Shown piece by piece: positions 38,591 through 47,921 of a DNA stretch of 64,000 bases. The DNA comes from Cellulosimicrobium protaetiae (GTDB taxonomy: Bacteria; Actinomycetota; Actinomycetes; Actinomycetales; Cellulomonadaceae), in assembly GCF_009708005.2 (NCBI RefSeq), contig NZ_CP052757.1, positions 558,001-622,000 on the forward strand, in the 5' to 3' direction. Each line of letters opens with the position of its first letter. The first letter of the stretch is position 1. The notes beneath the pieces were generated by a model. The model saw only the letters and a program-made list of their open reading frames with translations, had not been told where the DNA came from and ran no database searches. A program made the position numbers and the translations under genes.

Positions 38591-39585
38591 CGCGCCCCTG
38601 ACCGCGCCGCCGACCTCGCGGCGATCCGGGCCGCGACCCTCGGCACCAGCCAGGCCGCGCTGATCGCGAGCCCGACACCGACGAGGGTCTCGCCCACGCG
38701 CTCGACGAACCAGTGGGCCGACGGCGCGTCGTCGTGCACGAGGAGCAGGGACAGGACGAGCAGGGTCGAGAAGAAGGGGAGCACGTACCATCGGCTCCCC
38801 GCCGTGGCGGCCGCGCCCCCGATCGCGACGACGGCGACCGCGGCGAGCACGACGGGCGGCGGGGCCGTCGCCGCGACCGCGCACGCGAGCAGCGCCCCCG
38901 CGAGGACGGCCACCGCCCGCCCGACGCCCCGGTTGCGCAGGGCGTCCCAGCGCGGGCGGCTCACGAGCAGGGCCGCCGTCGGGGCCCAGCCCGGGTGGTC
39001 GATCCCGGCGGCGAACCCCAGGGCGGCCGCCGTCGCGCCCGCGAACCCGACCTGGAGCCCGTAGAGCGCCGCCGTGCCGGGTGAGGGCGGTGGGCGGTGG
39101 GATCGCGGCGGCGCTGGGGTCACTGGCCAGGCCAGCGACACGAGCCACGCGTACACCGACCCGGCGACCAGCAGCGCCGCGGCCTGCGCTCCGACCGCGG
39201 GCCCGTCGAGCGAGAGCCCCGCCCCCACGAGCGGGACGCCGAGGCCCAGAGCCAGGGGAGCGAGGCGCCGCTCGGGGACGGCCGTCGCTGTCGCGACGGC
39301 GACGCACAGCGCCAGGATCGTGAGGACGGCGAGCGGCGGCGTCCCGCCCACGAGGGAGCCGAGCAGGAGCGACACGCCGGCGACCGCGCCGACGAGGACG
39401 ACGAGCGCGCGCCGCCGGCGCGGCCCCCGGAGCGGCAGCGCCGCGGCGGGGAGCACGCCCACGGCGACGACGAGCCCACGGGCCGGGTCGAGCGTCAGTG
39501 CCACGACCGCCGCGGGCGCCACGTACGCGAGGCCCAGGAGCACACGCGACCACGACCACGCGACGGGCGGCGGCTGCGGGGTCAT
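38569..39585 (-). CDS. FUSC-like integral membrane protein
   Basis: 338 residues with about ten hydrophobic helices. The second half has LLVSRPRWDALRNRGVGRAVAVLAGALLACAVAA, the signature of the FUSC/aromatic-acid exporter (YccS/AaeB-like) family with its RxxxRxxGTxxG-type motif (here RNRGVGRAVAVLAG), followed by VERVGETLVGVGLAISAAWLVP. FUSC proteins are thought to export aromatic acids or other small molecules. It lacks the large cytosolic domain of YccS. It is divergent from the SLC13-like gene at 39651. Confidence 0.7.
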   Translation of the reverse strand: MTPQPPPVAWSWSRVLLGLAYVAPAAVVALTLDPARGLVVAVGVLPAAALPLRGPRRRRALVVLVGAVAGVSLLLGSLVGGTPPLAVLTILALCVAVATATAVPERRLAPLALGLGVPLVGAGLSLDGPAVGAQAAALLVAGSVYAWLVSLAWPVTPAPPRSHRPPPSPGTAALYGLQVGFAGATAAALGFAAGIDHPGWAPTAALLVSRPRWDALRNRGVGRAVAVLAGALLACAVAATAPPPVVLAAVAVVAIGGAAATAGSRWYVLPFFSTLLVLSLLLVHDDAPSAHWFVERVGETLVGVGLAISAAWLVPRVAARIAARSAARSGARQQQSHD

Positions 39586-39650
39586 GTTCGCTTTCTACCC
39601 GACGGCGGACCGGGGCGCCTGGGGCGCGCTCCGGCCGTACCCTGACCGCC

Positions 39651-40856
39651 GTGACGACCGAACCCTCTGCCGACGCCGCGGCTCCCCGCCGCCGTCGGCG
39701 TCGCCTGCCGTTGTGGCTCGTCGCGGCGGTGGTGGTCGTCGTGCTGCCCGCGACGGGGCTGCTCCCGGCCGCCGACGCACGCGACCTGCTCGCGCGCACC
39801 GGGCCCGTGCTGATCTTCCTCCTCGCCATCACCGTGGTCGCGGAGCTCTGCGCGGGCGCGGGGCTGTTCGACGCCGTCGCGGCCCGCGCGGCGCGGCTCG
39901 CCCGGGGCAGGCGGATCGCGCTGTGGGGGCTCGTCGTCCTCCTCGCGACGGCGAGCACGGTCGTGCTCTCGCTCGACACGACGGCGGTGCTCGTCACGCC
40001 GGTCGTGCTCGCCCTCGCGCGCCGCACGGGCACGCGGCCCCTGCCGCTCGCGCTCACGGTCCTCGCGCTCGCCAACACGGCGTCGCTGCTCCTGCCGGTC
40101 TCGAACCTCACGAACCTGCTCGCGTCGCACCGGTTCGGCGCCGGGTACGTCGGGGTGATGTGGGCGCCCGCGCTCGCGGTCCTGGCCGTGACCGTCGTCG
40201 TGCTGCTGGTGCTGCACGGCCGAGACCTGCGCGGGCGCTTCACCCTCGCGGGAGCGGGCCCGACGCCGCCCGACCGGTTGCTCCTGCGCGTCACCGCCGT
40301 GGTCGTCGCGCTCCTCGCGGTCGCGTTCACGGTCGAGCTCCCCGTCGCGCCGACGGCGCTCGCGGGTGCCGCGGTGCTCGCGCTCGCGACGTGGTGGCGG
40401 CGCGTGCGGCCCCTCGTGCCGGTGCGGGAGATGCTGCCGTGGCGGTCAGCGCTCGTCGTGGCGGCACTGTTCGTGCTCGTGGAGACCTGGCACGCGCACG
40501 GGCTCGGCGACCTCCTCGCCGCCGTCGCGGGCACGGGCGACGGGCCGGGCGACCTCGCGCAGCTGGCCGCGACCGGCGTCGTCGCCGCCAACCTGGTGAA
40601 CAACCTGCCCGCGTTCCTCGCCTTGCTGCCCGCGGCGGGGGAGAGCGTCGACCGGCTCGCGACCCTCCTCGTCGCGGTGAACGCCGGGCCGCTGATCACG
40701 CCGTGGGCATCGCTCGCGACCGTGCTGTGGTGGCAGCAGTACCGCCGCCACGCGTTCGAGCACGGGCCGCCGCCCACGTGGCACGTGGTCCGCCAAGGTC
40801 TCGTGCTCGCACCCCTCGCCGTCGCGGCAGGGGTCGCGGCCGTCGCGCTCGGCTAG
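39651..40856 (+). CDS. SLC13/ArsB-superfamily transporter
   Basis: 401 residues, GTG start at 39651. Around eleven helices. LSLDTTAVLVTPVVLALARR and ANTASLLLPVSNLTNLLASHR near residues 100-165 match the N-terminal substrate-motif helix-hairpin of ion-transporter (IT) superfamily proteins, and GVVAANLVNNLPAFLALLPA with NAGPLITPWASLATVLW matches the symmetrical C-terminal copy. These motifs are typical of arsenite/antimonite exporters and divalent anion:Na+ symporters. The proximity of two metal operons favours an oxyanion or arsenite export role, but no ars reductase is nearby. Confidence 0.75.
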   Translation: MTTEPSADAAAPRRRRRRLPLWLVAAVVVVVLPATGLLPAADARDLLARTGPVLIFLLAITVVAELCAGAGLFDAVAARAARLARGRRIALWGLVVLLATASTVVLSLDTTAVLVTPVVLALARRTGTRPLPLALTVLALANTASLLLPVSNLTNLLASHRFGAGYVGVMWAPALAVLAVTVVVLLVLHGRDLRGRFTLAGAGPTPPDRLLLRVTAVVVALLAVAFTVELPVAPTALAGAAVLALATWWRRVRPLVPVREMLPWRSALVVAALFVLVETWHAHGLGDLLAAVAGTGDGPGDLAQLAATGVVAANLVNNLPAFLALLPAAGESVDRLATLLVAVNAGPLITPWASLATVLWWQQYRRHAFEHGPPPTWHVVRQGLVLAPLAVAAGVAAVALG

Positions 40857-40915
40857 GTCGGGAACGCGCCCAGCTCGGCGAGCAACCTCATGGGCGCGTG
40901 GCCCGTGTTCTGTGC

Positions 40916-41411
40916 ATGACGGCGACAGAGGGGTTGGTGGCACCGATCGGTGCGAGCGACGAGGTCGTCCTGCCTGTCGAGTCCGGCGTCAGGACCCAGC
41001 GGGACGCGGAGTTCACGGCCTTCATGGTCGACGCGCAGCCGGCGCTCTCTCGGACGGCGTGGCTGTTGTGCGGCGACGTGCATCGTGCGGAGGAGCTGGT
41101 GCAGCACGCGTTGGTGCGCACGTACGTGGCGTGGCCCCGGGCGCGCGATCGAGACCCGCTCGCCTCTGCGAGACGCGTGCTCGCCAACGCGCGCATCGAT
41201 CACTGGCGCAAGCATCGCCGGGAGCACCTCACGGAGCCGCACGAGGTCCCGTCGAGGCAGGAGGCGTCGACCGAGGAGGGCAACGCCGAGCAAGACGCGC
41301 TCGCTCGGGCCCTGGTGCAGCTGAGCCCGCAGCGTCGACGTGTGGTGGTGCTGCGCTATTTGCTCGACCTGCCGGAGCGGCAGGTCGCCGACGAGCTGGG
41401 GTCGGGTCCCG
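40916..41411 (+). pseudogene. SigE-family ECF sigma factor, 3' truncated
   Basis: From ATG at 40916 the product is a SigE-like actinobacterial ECF factor: FTAFMVDAQPALSRTAWLLCGDVHRAEELVQHALVRTYVAWPRARD (region 2), then ALVQLSPQRRRVVVLRYLLDLPERQVADELG (start of region 4). The recognition helix (VSVGTVKSxxSRAL in relatives) is missing: the frame continues as SGPVTSREPTARHGTRG into the 3' end of the dapA-like gene, antisense to it, ending at 41542. The break is at about 41400. A sigma factor without the region 4 HTH cannot read -35 elements, so this is likely a decayed gene. Confidence 0.75.
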
Positions 41412-42302
41412 TCACCTCAAGGGAGCCGACGGCGCGTCACGGCACGCGAGGGCCGCCGAGAGGGCAGCCGCAGTCGCCGGGAGCAGCGGGAGCCGCACGC
41501 GCGGGCTGGCGATGCGGCCCTCGGCGGCGAGGACGGCCTTGATCACCGCCGGGTTGGGTTCGGCGAACAGGGCGCGCGTGAGCGGGACCAGCGCGTCGTG
41601 CATCGTGCGGGCCTGTTCTGCCGGGCCGTGTCGCCAGGCGCTGACGAGCTCCGCGTAGGCGCACGGCGCCACGTTGGCGCTCGCGGTGATCGAGCCGCGG
41701 GCGCCGAGGGCGATGAGAGGCCCGATGTACAGGTCGTCGCCGGCCAGCACCGACACGTCGGACCGCAGGGCGCTGAGGAACGCGACCGTGGTGTCGTCGA
41801 TCGAGCCCACCGTGTGCTTGAACCCGGCCACGCCGGGCAGGTCGGCGAGCCGGTGGAGCGTGTCGGTCGTCAGCGCGAGGCCCGTCCGGTACGGGACGTT
41901 GTAGACGACCAGCGGGACGGGGGACGCCGCGGCGAGGTGCCGGAAGTGCTCGACGACGCCCTCCTGGGAGGGGCGCGTGTAGGCGGGGACCGCCACGAGC
42001 GCCGCCGCCGCCCCGGGGTCGAGGTCGGCGATCAGGTCGACCGACGCGGTGGTGCTGCTCGTCCCCGTGCCCACGACGAGGTGTCGGTCGCGTGCCGCGC
42101 AGACCTCGGCGCAGACGTCGACCACCTGCCGTGCCTCGGCGAGCGTCAGCGTGGCCGGCTCTCCGGTCGTGCCCAGCGCGACTACGCCGGCCGCGCCGTC
42201 GTCGAGGACCGCTGCGGCGAGCGCCGCGAGCGCGTCGGGATCGAGCCGGTCGTCGTCCGTGAACGGCGTGACGAGGGGGACGTAGAGGCCGGAGAGCTCC
42301 AT
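41412..42302 (-). CDS. DapA/NanA-superfamily lyase (dihydrodipicolinate synthase-like)
   Basis: 296 residues of the class I aldolase-like DapA superfamily. GTTGEPATLTLAE is the pyruvate-binding loop, Tyr134 in LVVYNVPYRTG is the catalytic Tyr, and Lys162 in GFKHTVGS is the Schiff-base Lys. The member may be a genuine 4-hydroxy-tetrahydrodipicolinate synthase or a sugar-acid aldolase; divergence from a LysR gene, away from lysine genes, favours a catabolic aldolase. It starts with ATG at 42302, lacks a strong ribosome-binding site and ends against the truncated sigma factor, suggesting a rearrangement there. Confidence 0.83.
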   Translation of the reverse strand: MELSGLYVPLVTPFTDDDRLDPDALAALAAAVLDDGAAGVVALGTTGEPATLTLAEARQVVDVCAEVCAARDRHLVVGTGTSSTTASVDLIADLDPGAAAALVAVPAYTRPSQEGVVEHFRHLAAASPVPLVVYNVPYRTGLALTTDTLHRLADLPGVAGFKHTVGSIDDTTVAFLSALRSDVSVLAGDDLYIGPLIALGARGSITASANVAPCAYAELVSAWRHGPAEQARTMHDALVPLTRALFAEPNPAVIKAVLAAEGRIASPRVRLPLLPATAAALSAALACRDAPSAPLR

Positions 42303-42374
42303 GGCGGCAACTCTCGGGCCGTAGCGACCGTCGGGTCCAGTTCAGGTTCGTACTGCATGTCGTAAGTTCTCCTT

Positions 42375-43265
42375 ATGCTCGACGTCCGCAGGCTCCGGCT
42401 GCTCCGCGAGCTGTCGCACCGCGGGACCATCGCCGCCGTGGCCGAGGCGCTCACCTACACGCCCTCGGCCGTGTCGCAGCAGCTCTCCGCGCTCGAGCGC
42501 GACGTCGGGGTGCCTCTCCTGGAGCGGTCGGGACGCCGGGTCCGGCTCACCGCGGCCGCGGAGACGCTCGTCGAGCACACCGAGAAGATCCTCGAGATCC
42601 TCCGCGAAGCCGACGCCGACCTCGCGTCGGCCGACGCGACGCTCCGCGGGACGTTGCGCATCGGCGTCTTCCCGACGGCCGTGCCGACGTTGCTGACGCC
42701 CGCCGTCGTGCGCCTGAGCTCCGACCACCCGGGACTGCGCCTCCTGGTCTCCGAGCTCGACCCCGCGACGGTCCCCGACGCGCTGCGCGGGGACGCCGTC
42801 GACGTCGCCCTGGTCCAGGAGTACGACCACGTCCCGCTCACGGTCGGCCCGGGCATCGAGGCGGAACCGTTGATGGAGGAGACGGTCCACCTTGCTGCCC
42901 TGGACGCGGGGTCGATCGCCGACCGTCGCGATGCGCCCTGGATCGCCGGCACGCTCGGGACCCTGTGCCACACCCTGACCGTCCGGGCGTGCGAGGCGGC
43001 GGGTTACGCACCGGGCATCCGGCACCACGCCGACGACTTCGGCGCCGTCCTCGCCCTGGTCGCGGCCGGGCAGGGCGTCGCCCTGGTCCCGGACCTCGCG
43101 GCCGGGGGCGCCCCGGACGGCGTGGTCCTCACGCCCCTCGCGATCCGCCGCAGGACCTCCCTGGCCTACCGTCGCGGCGCCGGGACGCACCCGCAGGTCG
43201 CGGCCGCCCGGGAGGCGCTGCGCGCGGCGGCAGTGGCGGCCGGCCTCGCGCGCACCGACGCGTAG
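42375..43265 (+). CDS. LysR-family transcriptional regulator
   Basis: 296 residues. The N-terminal HTH is MLDVRRLRLLRELSHRGTIAAVAEALTYTPSAVSQQLSALERDVGVPLLER, in the ArgP/IlvY-like form with SxVSQQL. The effector domain begins RGTLRIGVFPTAVPTLL. The 72-bp gap to the divergent lyase holds the shared promoter; an ACATGCAGT core lies within it (plus strand 42350s) but a clear T-N11-A dyad was not certain. It probably controls the lyase in response to its substrate. The starting ATG has only a weak ribosome-binding site (TTCTCCTT is on the other strand). Confidence 0.85.
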   Translation: MLDVRRLRLLRELSHRGTIAAVAEALTYTPSAVSQQLSALERDVGVPLLERSGRRVRLTAAAETLVEHTEKILEILREADADLASADATLRGTLRIGVFPTAVPTLLTPAVVRLSSDHPGLRLLVSELDPATVPDALRGDAVDVALVQEYDHVPLTVGPGIEAEPLMEETVHLAALDAGSIADRRDAPWIAGTLGTLCHTLTVRACEAAGYAPGIRHHADDFGAVLALVAAGQGVALVPDLAAGGAPDGVVLTPLAIRRRTSLAYRRGAGTHPQVAAAREALRAAAVAAGLARTDA

Positions 43266-43286
43266 CCGCGACCGGTCGGTGCGTCG

Positions 43287-44093
43287 TCACCCCTCGTCGA
43301 CGGCGCCCGGAGCGGGGACGTCGGCGAACACGTCGCCGGGGTTGCGCAGCAGGCCGAGGTGGGACAGCGGCCAGACCTTGACGAACGCCGTCCCGACGAC
43401 GTTGCCCATCGGCACGAACCCGTCACCGGGTTTGCCCGTGTTGTAGCGCGAGTCTCCCGAGTTCTGCCGGTTGTCGCCCATGACGAACAGCATGTCCTCA
43501 GGTACGGTGGCGTCGAAGGCGAGCTCGCTCGGGTCGGAGCCGGGCTTGAGGTAGGTCTCGTCGATCGACACGCCGTTGACGCTCGCGCGCCCCTCCGCGT
43601 CGCAGCACACCACGTGGTCGCCCGGCGTGCCGATCACGCGCTTGATGAGGTGCTCACCGGTGTCCTGCGGCAGCAGACCGACGAACGTCAGCGCCGCGCG
43701 CACCGCCTCCGACACCGGGCTCTCGGCCTGCGGCACCGGCGGCGGCAACCAGCCGCCCGGGTCCTTGAACACCACGACGTCCCCTCGGTGCACGTCGAAC
43801 GCGCCCGGCACGAGCCGGGACACCATCACCCGGTCACCCTCGACCAGGGTTTCCTCCATCGACGGGCTCGGGATGAAGAACGCCTGCACCAGGAACGTCT
43901 TGATGAGCAACGACAGCACCAGCGCGCTGACCACGATGATCGCCGTCTCGCGCAGCAGCGACGGTCGACGTGGGCTCTGCCTGGTCGGCGCGGCGTCGCC
44001 GTCGTCGCCCGCGCCGTGCGCCGTACGGGCATCGGTCTCCGTGTCGAGGGTCGAACCGGGGAGCGGATCGCGCAGCGTGGCGTCGTCGGGCAC
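43287..44093 (-). CDS. lepB: Type I signal peptidase
   Basis: About 268 residues from a GTG at 44093 (GTG at 44102 is also possible). After a cytoplasmic Asp/Arg-rich tail and one helix (AIIVVSALVLSLLIKTFLV) come the catalytic Ser78 in IPSPSMEETL and Lys151 in LIKRVIGTPGDHVVC, then MGDNRQNSGDSR, the box E motif. It removes Sec and Tat signal peptides at the outer face of the membrane. A Cys pair in VVCCDAEGR is unusual, but no disulfide role is established. It is convergent with the LysR gene and divergent, with 348 bp between, from the secreted GH87 enzyme. Most actinomycetes have several such peptidases. Confidence 0.9.
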   Translation of the reverse strand: MPDDATLRDPLPGSTLDTETDARTAHGAGDDGDAAPTRQSPRRPSLLRETAIIVVSALVLSLLIKTFLVQAFFIPSPSMEETLVEGDRVMVSRLVPGAFDVHRGDVVVFKDPGGWLPPPVPQAESPVSEAVRAALTFVGLLPQDTGEHLIKRVIGTPGDHVVCCDAEGRASVNGVSIDETYLKPGSDPSELAFDATVPEDMLFVMGDNRQNSGDSRYNTGKPGDGFVPMGNVVGTAFVKVWPLSHLGLLRNPGDVFADVPAPGAVDEG

Positions 44094-44441
44094 GGGCCCC
44101 ACCCTGCCACGTCGGCGCGCACCCTTGACGCCCCGGATGTCCGTCTCGTAACGTCCGTACTGCACGACGCAAGAAGTTGACAGAAGTCCAGCACAAAGCA
44201 GTGCACACGCTGCAACTCTCGAATTCCGCCACGGGTCCGACCGGTGACCATCCCTGACGGGTCGTTCGTGGCACTCCCGGCCGACCGGTCTCGACCTGGG
44301 TCGATCCCGGTCCCGACGCTGAACCAGCCCTGACCCGACCCACCCGTGACGGTGGCGCGGCACCAGCACGGTCGCGCCCGCCGTCGGGCACCGCTGCCCG
44401 CGGGTGGACGAGCCCGCCCTGGCGGGAGAACGAGGACGTTC
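44094..44441. promoter_or_regulatory. Promoter region between signal peptidase and GH87 genes
   Basis: A 348-bp gap. AAGAAGTTGACAGAAG contains TTGACA at 44177-44182, a good -35 for the plus strand, but no clear -10 is found at 17 bp, so it is a candidate only. The surrounding stretch 44160-44225 is lower in GC than the rest of the window. Downstream the sequence is rich in GACCGG/CCGGTC and GGTCGA motifs with no convincing dyad. No gene was found. Confidence 0.45.
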
Positions 44442-47400
44442 ATGAGAACCCCCTGGAAGCACACGGTCGTGGCGGGCGCCGCGCTGGCGCTCGTGGCGCC
44501 GCTCGGCGTCGTCGCCGTTGCGCACGCCGCGGACGCCACCAACCTGGCGCTCGGCAAGCCGATCGCCGCGTCGTCGGTGACGCAGACGTACGTCGCGGGC
44601 AACGCCAACGACGGGAACGCCGGCTCCTACTGGGAGGGCGCGGGCGGCCAGTACCCGTCGCACCTCACCGTCGACCTCGGGGCGGAGGCCGACGTCGACC
44701 GGGTCGTCGTCACGCTGCCCCCGCCCTCCGTGTGGTCGTCGCGGACGCAGACGTTCAGCGTGCTCGGCCGCTCCGACGGCGAGACGGCGTTCCGGACGCT
44801 CAAGGCGTCGGCGGCGTACGGGTTCGACCCGGCGAGCGGCAACAAGGTCGAGATCCCGCTCGACGCCGAGGTCGACGAGGTGCGCCTCGCCTTCACGGCC
44901 AACACCGGCGCGGGCAACGGCCAGGTGTCCGAGCTCCAGGTGTGGGGCACGCCCACGGGCGGCACCGACCCCACGGACCCGACCGACCCGACGGACCCGA
45001 CCGGCACCAACTACGCCAAGAACCGACCTGCGACGGCCTCGTCGGCCGAGTGGCAGTTCGTCGCCGGCAACGCGGTCGACGGCAGCGCGACGACCTACTG
45101 GGAGGGTGCGGGCGGGCAGTACCCGTCGACGCTCGACGTCGCGCTCGCCGCGCCCACGCAGCTCAGCAGCGTCCGCGTCCGACTCAACCCCGACGCCGCG
45201 TGGGGTCCGCGCACGCAGACGTTCTCCGTGTGGGGCCGCACCGGCACGGGCGCCTGGCAGGAGCTCAAGGCGTCCGCCGGGTACGCGTTCGCGCCGGGCA
45301 GCGGCAACCTCGTCGACGTCCCCGTGACGGGCACCGCCACCGACGTGCGCCTGCGCTTCACGGGCAACACCGGCGCGGGCAACGGCCAGGTCGCCGAGCT
45401 CGAGGTCTACGGCGCCCCGGCGCCGAACCCCAACCTCACCGTCACCGCGGTGACCGCGTCCCCGGCGTCGCCCACGGCGACGACCCCCGTGACGCTCACG
45501 GCGACGGTGAAGAACACGGGCGACCGCGCGTCGTCGGCCACGACGCTCGACGGGAAGCTCGGCGGGTCGACCGCGGGCTCGGCCGCCGTCGCCGCGCTCC
45601 AGCCCGGCGCGAGCGCGCAGGTCCAGGTCGCGGCGGGCACCCGGCCCGCGGGCGAGTACACGATGGGTGCGGTCGTCGACCCGGCGAACACCGTGGCCGA
45701 GCAGAACGAGACCGACAACGCGTTCACGGCGACGGCGAAGCTCGTCGTGGGCGAGGCGCCCGGTCCGGACCTCGAGGTCGTCTCCGTGTCGTCCAACCCG
45801 GCCAACCCGGCCGTCGGCTCGGCCGTGACGTTCTCGGTCCAGGTCCGCAACCGCGGCAACCAGCCGGTCGCGGCCGGTTCGGTGACGCGCGTCGTCGCCG
45901 GGTCCACCACGCTCAACGGCACGACGCCGGCCGTCGCCGCGGGCGCGACCGTCACCGTCACACCGAGCGGGACGTGGACCGCGACCAACGGCGGGGCCAC
46001 CGTGACCGCGACGGCCGACGCGACGGGCGTCGTCGCCGAGACGAACGAGGGCAACAACACCGGCACGCTCGCCGTGACCGTCGGACGCGGCGCCGCCGTC
46101 CCGTACACGACGTACGAGGCGGAGGACGGCCAGTACACCGGCACGCTGCTCCAGACCGACGCGGTGCGCACGTTCGGGCACACGAACTTCGCGACCGAGT
46201 CGTCGGGCCGTGAGTCCGTGCGCCTGACCAGCGCGGGCCAGTACGTCCAGTTCACCTCGACCAACGCGACGAACTCGATCGTCGTGCGCAACTCGATCCC
46301 CGACGCCCCCGGCGGCGGGGGACAGGAGAAGACGATCAGCCTCTACGCGGACGGCCAGTTCGTGCAGAAGCTGACGCTCTCGTCCAAGCACGCCTGGCTC
46401 TACGGCACGACCGACCAGCCCGAGGGCCTGGTCAACACCCCGGGCGGCGACGCACGCCGCCTCTTCGACGAGTCGCACGCGCTGCTCGGCCGGTCGTTCC
46501 CCGCGGGCACGGTGTTCAAGCTCCAGCGCGACGCAGGCGACGACGCGGCGTTCTACGTCATCGACCTCGTCGAGCTGGAGCAGGTCGCCCCGCCGCTGGC
46601 GAAGCCCGCGGGGTGCACGTCGATCACCGAGTACGGCGCCGTGCCGAACGACGGGCTCGAGGACACGGCCGCCATCCAGGCCGCCGTCACCGCGAACCAG
46701 AACGGCGACATCGACTGCGTGTGGATCCCGGCGGGGCAGTGGCGCCAGGAGAAGAAGATCCTCACCGACGACCCGCTCAACCGCGGCATGCACAACCAGG
46801 TGGGCATCCGCGACGTGACGATCCGCGGTGCGGGCATGTGGCACTCGCAGCTCTACAGCCTCATCCCGCCGCACCTCGCCCCGGGCGTCATCAACCACCC
46901 GCACGAGGGCAACTTCGGGTTCGACATCGACGACAACACCCAGATCTCCGACCTCGCGATCTTCGGCTCCGGGACGATCCGCGGCAACAACGCCCAGGAG
47001 GAGGGCGGCGTCGGGCTCAACGGCCGCTTCGGCAAGAACACGAAGATCACCAACGTGTGGATCGAGCACGCGAACGTCGGCGTGTGGGTCGGGCGCGACT
47101 ACTCCAACATCCCGGAGCTGTGGAACCCGGGCGACGGGCTGGTCTTCTCCGGCATGCGGATCCGGAACACCTACGCGGACGGCATCAACTTCAGCAACGG
47201 GACGCGCAACTCGACGGTGGTGAACTCGACGTTCCGCAACACCGGCGACGACGCGCTCGCCGTCTGGGCCAACCCGTACGTCAAGGACCGGGCCGTGGAC
47301 ATCGGCCACTCCAACACGTTCCGCAACAACACCGTCCAGCTCCCGTGGCGTGCCAACGGCATCGCGATCTACGGCGGCTACGACAACTCGATCGAGAACA

Positions 47401-47834
47401 ACCTCGTCTACGACACCATGAACTACCCCGGCATCATGCTGGCGACCGACCACGACCCCCTGCCGTTCTCGGGGACGACGCTCATCGCCAACAACGGGCT
47501 CTACCGCACCGGCGGGGCGTTCTGGAACGAGGACCAGGAGTTCGGCGCGATCACGATCTTCCCGCAGACGCACGACATCGTCGGCGTCACCATCCGCGAC
47601 ACCGACATCGTCGACTCCACGTACGACGGCATCCAGTTCAAGAACGGTGGCGGGAACATGCCGGACGTGAAGATCACGAACGTGCGGATCGACCAGTCCA
47701 ACAACGGTTCCGGCATCCTCGCGATGGGCGGCGCCCGCGGCAACGCGATCCTCTCGAACGTGACCGTCACGAACTCGCGCGACGGCGACGTCGCGAAGGA
47801 GCCCGGCTCGCAGTTCACGTTCACGGGCCAGTAG
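44442..47834 (+). CDS. Secreted modular GH87 alpha-1,3-glucanase (mutanase/mycodextranase)
   Basis: 1130 residues, ATG with CGAGGA 7 nt upstream and Sec signal (AHA-AD). Two discoidin-like domains (about 35-165, 185-325; both contain YWEGAGGQYPS) are joined by a PTD linker. Two CARDB domains (330-545), a CBM6/35-like galactose-binding domain (550-715, starting TTYEAEDGQYTG) and a right-handed beta-helix catalytic domain (725-1130) follow. Asp913 in ADGINFSNGT and Asp936/937 in FRNTGDDALAVW lie 23 and 24 residues apart, the same spacing as the Asp1045/1068/1069 triad described for GH87 of Paenibacillus glycanilyticus. It would inversely cleave alpha-1,3-glucan, as in fungal walls or mutan. No sorting motif; secreted free. 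Confidence 0.88.
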   Translation: MRTPWKHTVVAGAALALVAPLGVVAVAHAADATNLALGKPIAASSVTQTYVAGNANDGNAGSYWEGAGGQYPSHLTVDLGAEADVDRVVVTLPPPSVWSSRTQTFSVLGRSDGETAFRTLKASAAYGFDPASGNKVEIPLDAEVDEVRLAFTANTGAGNGQVSELQVWGTPTGGTDPTDPTDPTDPTGTNYAKNRPATASSAEWQFVAGNAVDGSATTYWEGAGGQYPSTLDVALAAPTQLSSVRVRLNPDAAWGPRTQTFSVWGRTGTGAWQELKASAGYAFAPGSGNLVDVPVTGTATDVRLRFTGNTGAGNGQVAELEVYGAPAPNPNLTVTAVTASPASPTATTPVTLTATVKNTGDRASSATTLDGKLGGSTAGSAAVAALQPGASAQVQVAAGTRPAGEYTMGAVVDPANTVAEQNETDNAFTATAKLVVGEAPGPDLEVVSVSSNPANPAVGSAVTFSVQVRNRGNQPVAAGSVTRVVAGSTTLNGTTPAVAAGATVTVTPSGTWTATNGGATVTATADATGVVAETNEGNNTGTLAVTVGRGAAVPYTTYEAEDGQYTGTLLQTDAVRTFGHTNFATESSGRESVRLTSAGQYVQFTSTNATNSIVVRNSIPDAPGGGGQEKTISLYADGQFVQKLTLSSKHAWLYGTTDQPEGLVNTPGGDARRLFDESHALLGRSFPAGTVFKLQRDAGDDAAFYVIDLVELEQVAPPLAKPAGCTSITEYGAVPNDGLEDTAAIQAAVTANQNGDIDCVWIPAGQWRQEKKILTDDPLNRGMHNQVGIRDVTIRGAGMWHSQLYSLIPPHLAPGVINHPHEGNFGFDIDDNTQISDLAIFGSGTIRGNNAQEEGGVGLNGRFGKNTKITNVWIEHANVGVWVGRDYSNIPELWNPGDGLVFSGMRIRNTYADGINFSNGTRNSTVVNSTFRNTGDDALAVWANPYVKDRAVDIGHSNTFRNNTVQLPWRANGIAIYGGYDNSIENNLVYDTMNYPGIMLATDHDPLPFSGTTLIANNGLYRTGGAFWNEDQEFGAITIFPQTHDIVGVTIRDTDIVDSTYDGIQFKNGGGNMPDVKITNVRIDQSNNGSGILAMGGARGNAILSNVTVTNSRDGDVAKEPGSQFTFTGQ

Positions 47835-47864
47835 CAGGCACGCCTCGGCCCGCCCTCGCGGCGC

Positions 47865-47921
47865 CGAACACGACGTGGGGGTCGCTATCCGCCGGATAGC
47901 GGCCCCCAGGTCGTTCTCGGG
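47865..47921. repeat. REP-like palindrome, family 2 (intergenic copy)
   Basis: 57 bp: the left arm begins CCGAACACGACGTGGGGG and ends CGCTATCC (47865-47891), a 3-nt loop GCC follows, and the right arm runs from GGATAGCGGCCCCC to GTCGTTCTCGG (47895-47921). Arms are complementary at about 23 of 27 positions. It lies 31 bp after the GH87 stop and may also terminate it. The left end matches 60192 onward in the kinase gene. Confidence 0.7.

Noticed and set aside
43287-47573. 1428-residue minus-strand frame covering GH87
   Set aside because: Real coding is only the signal peptidase near its end; the remainder is antisense to GH87.
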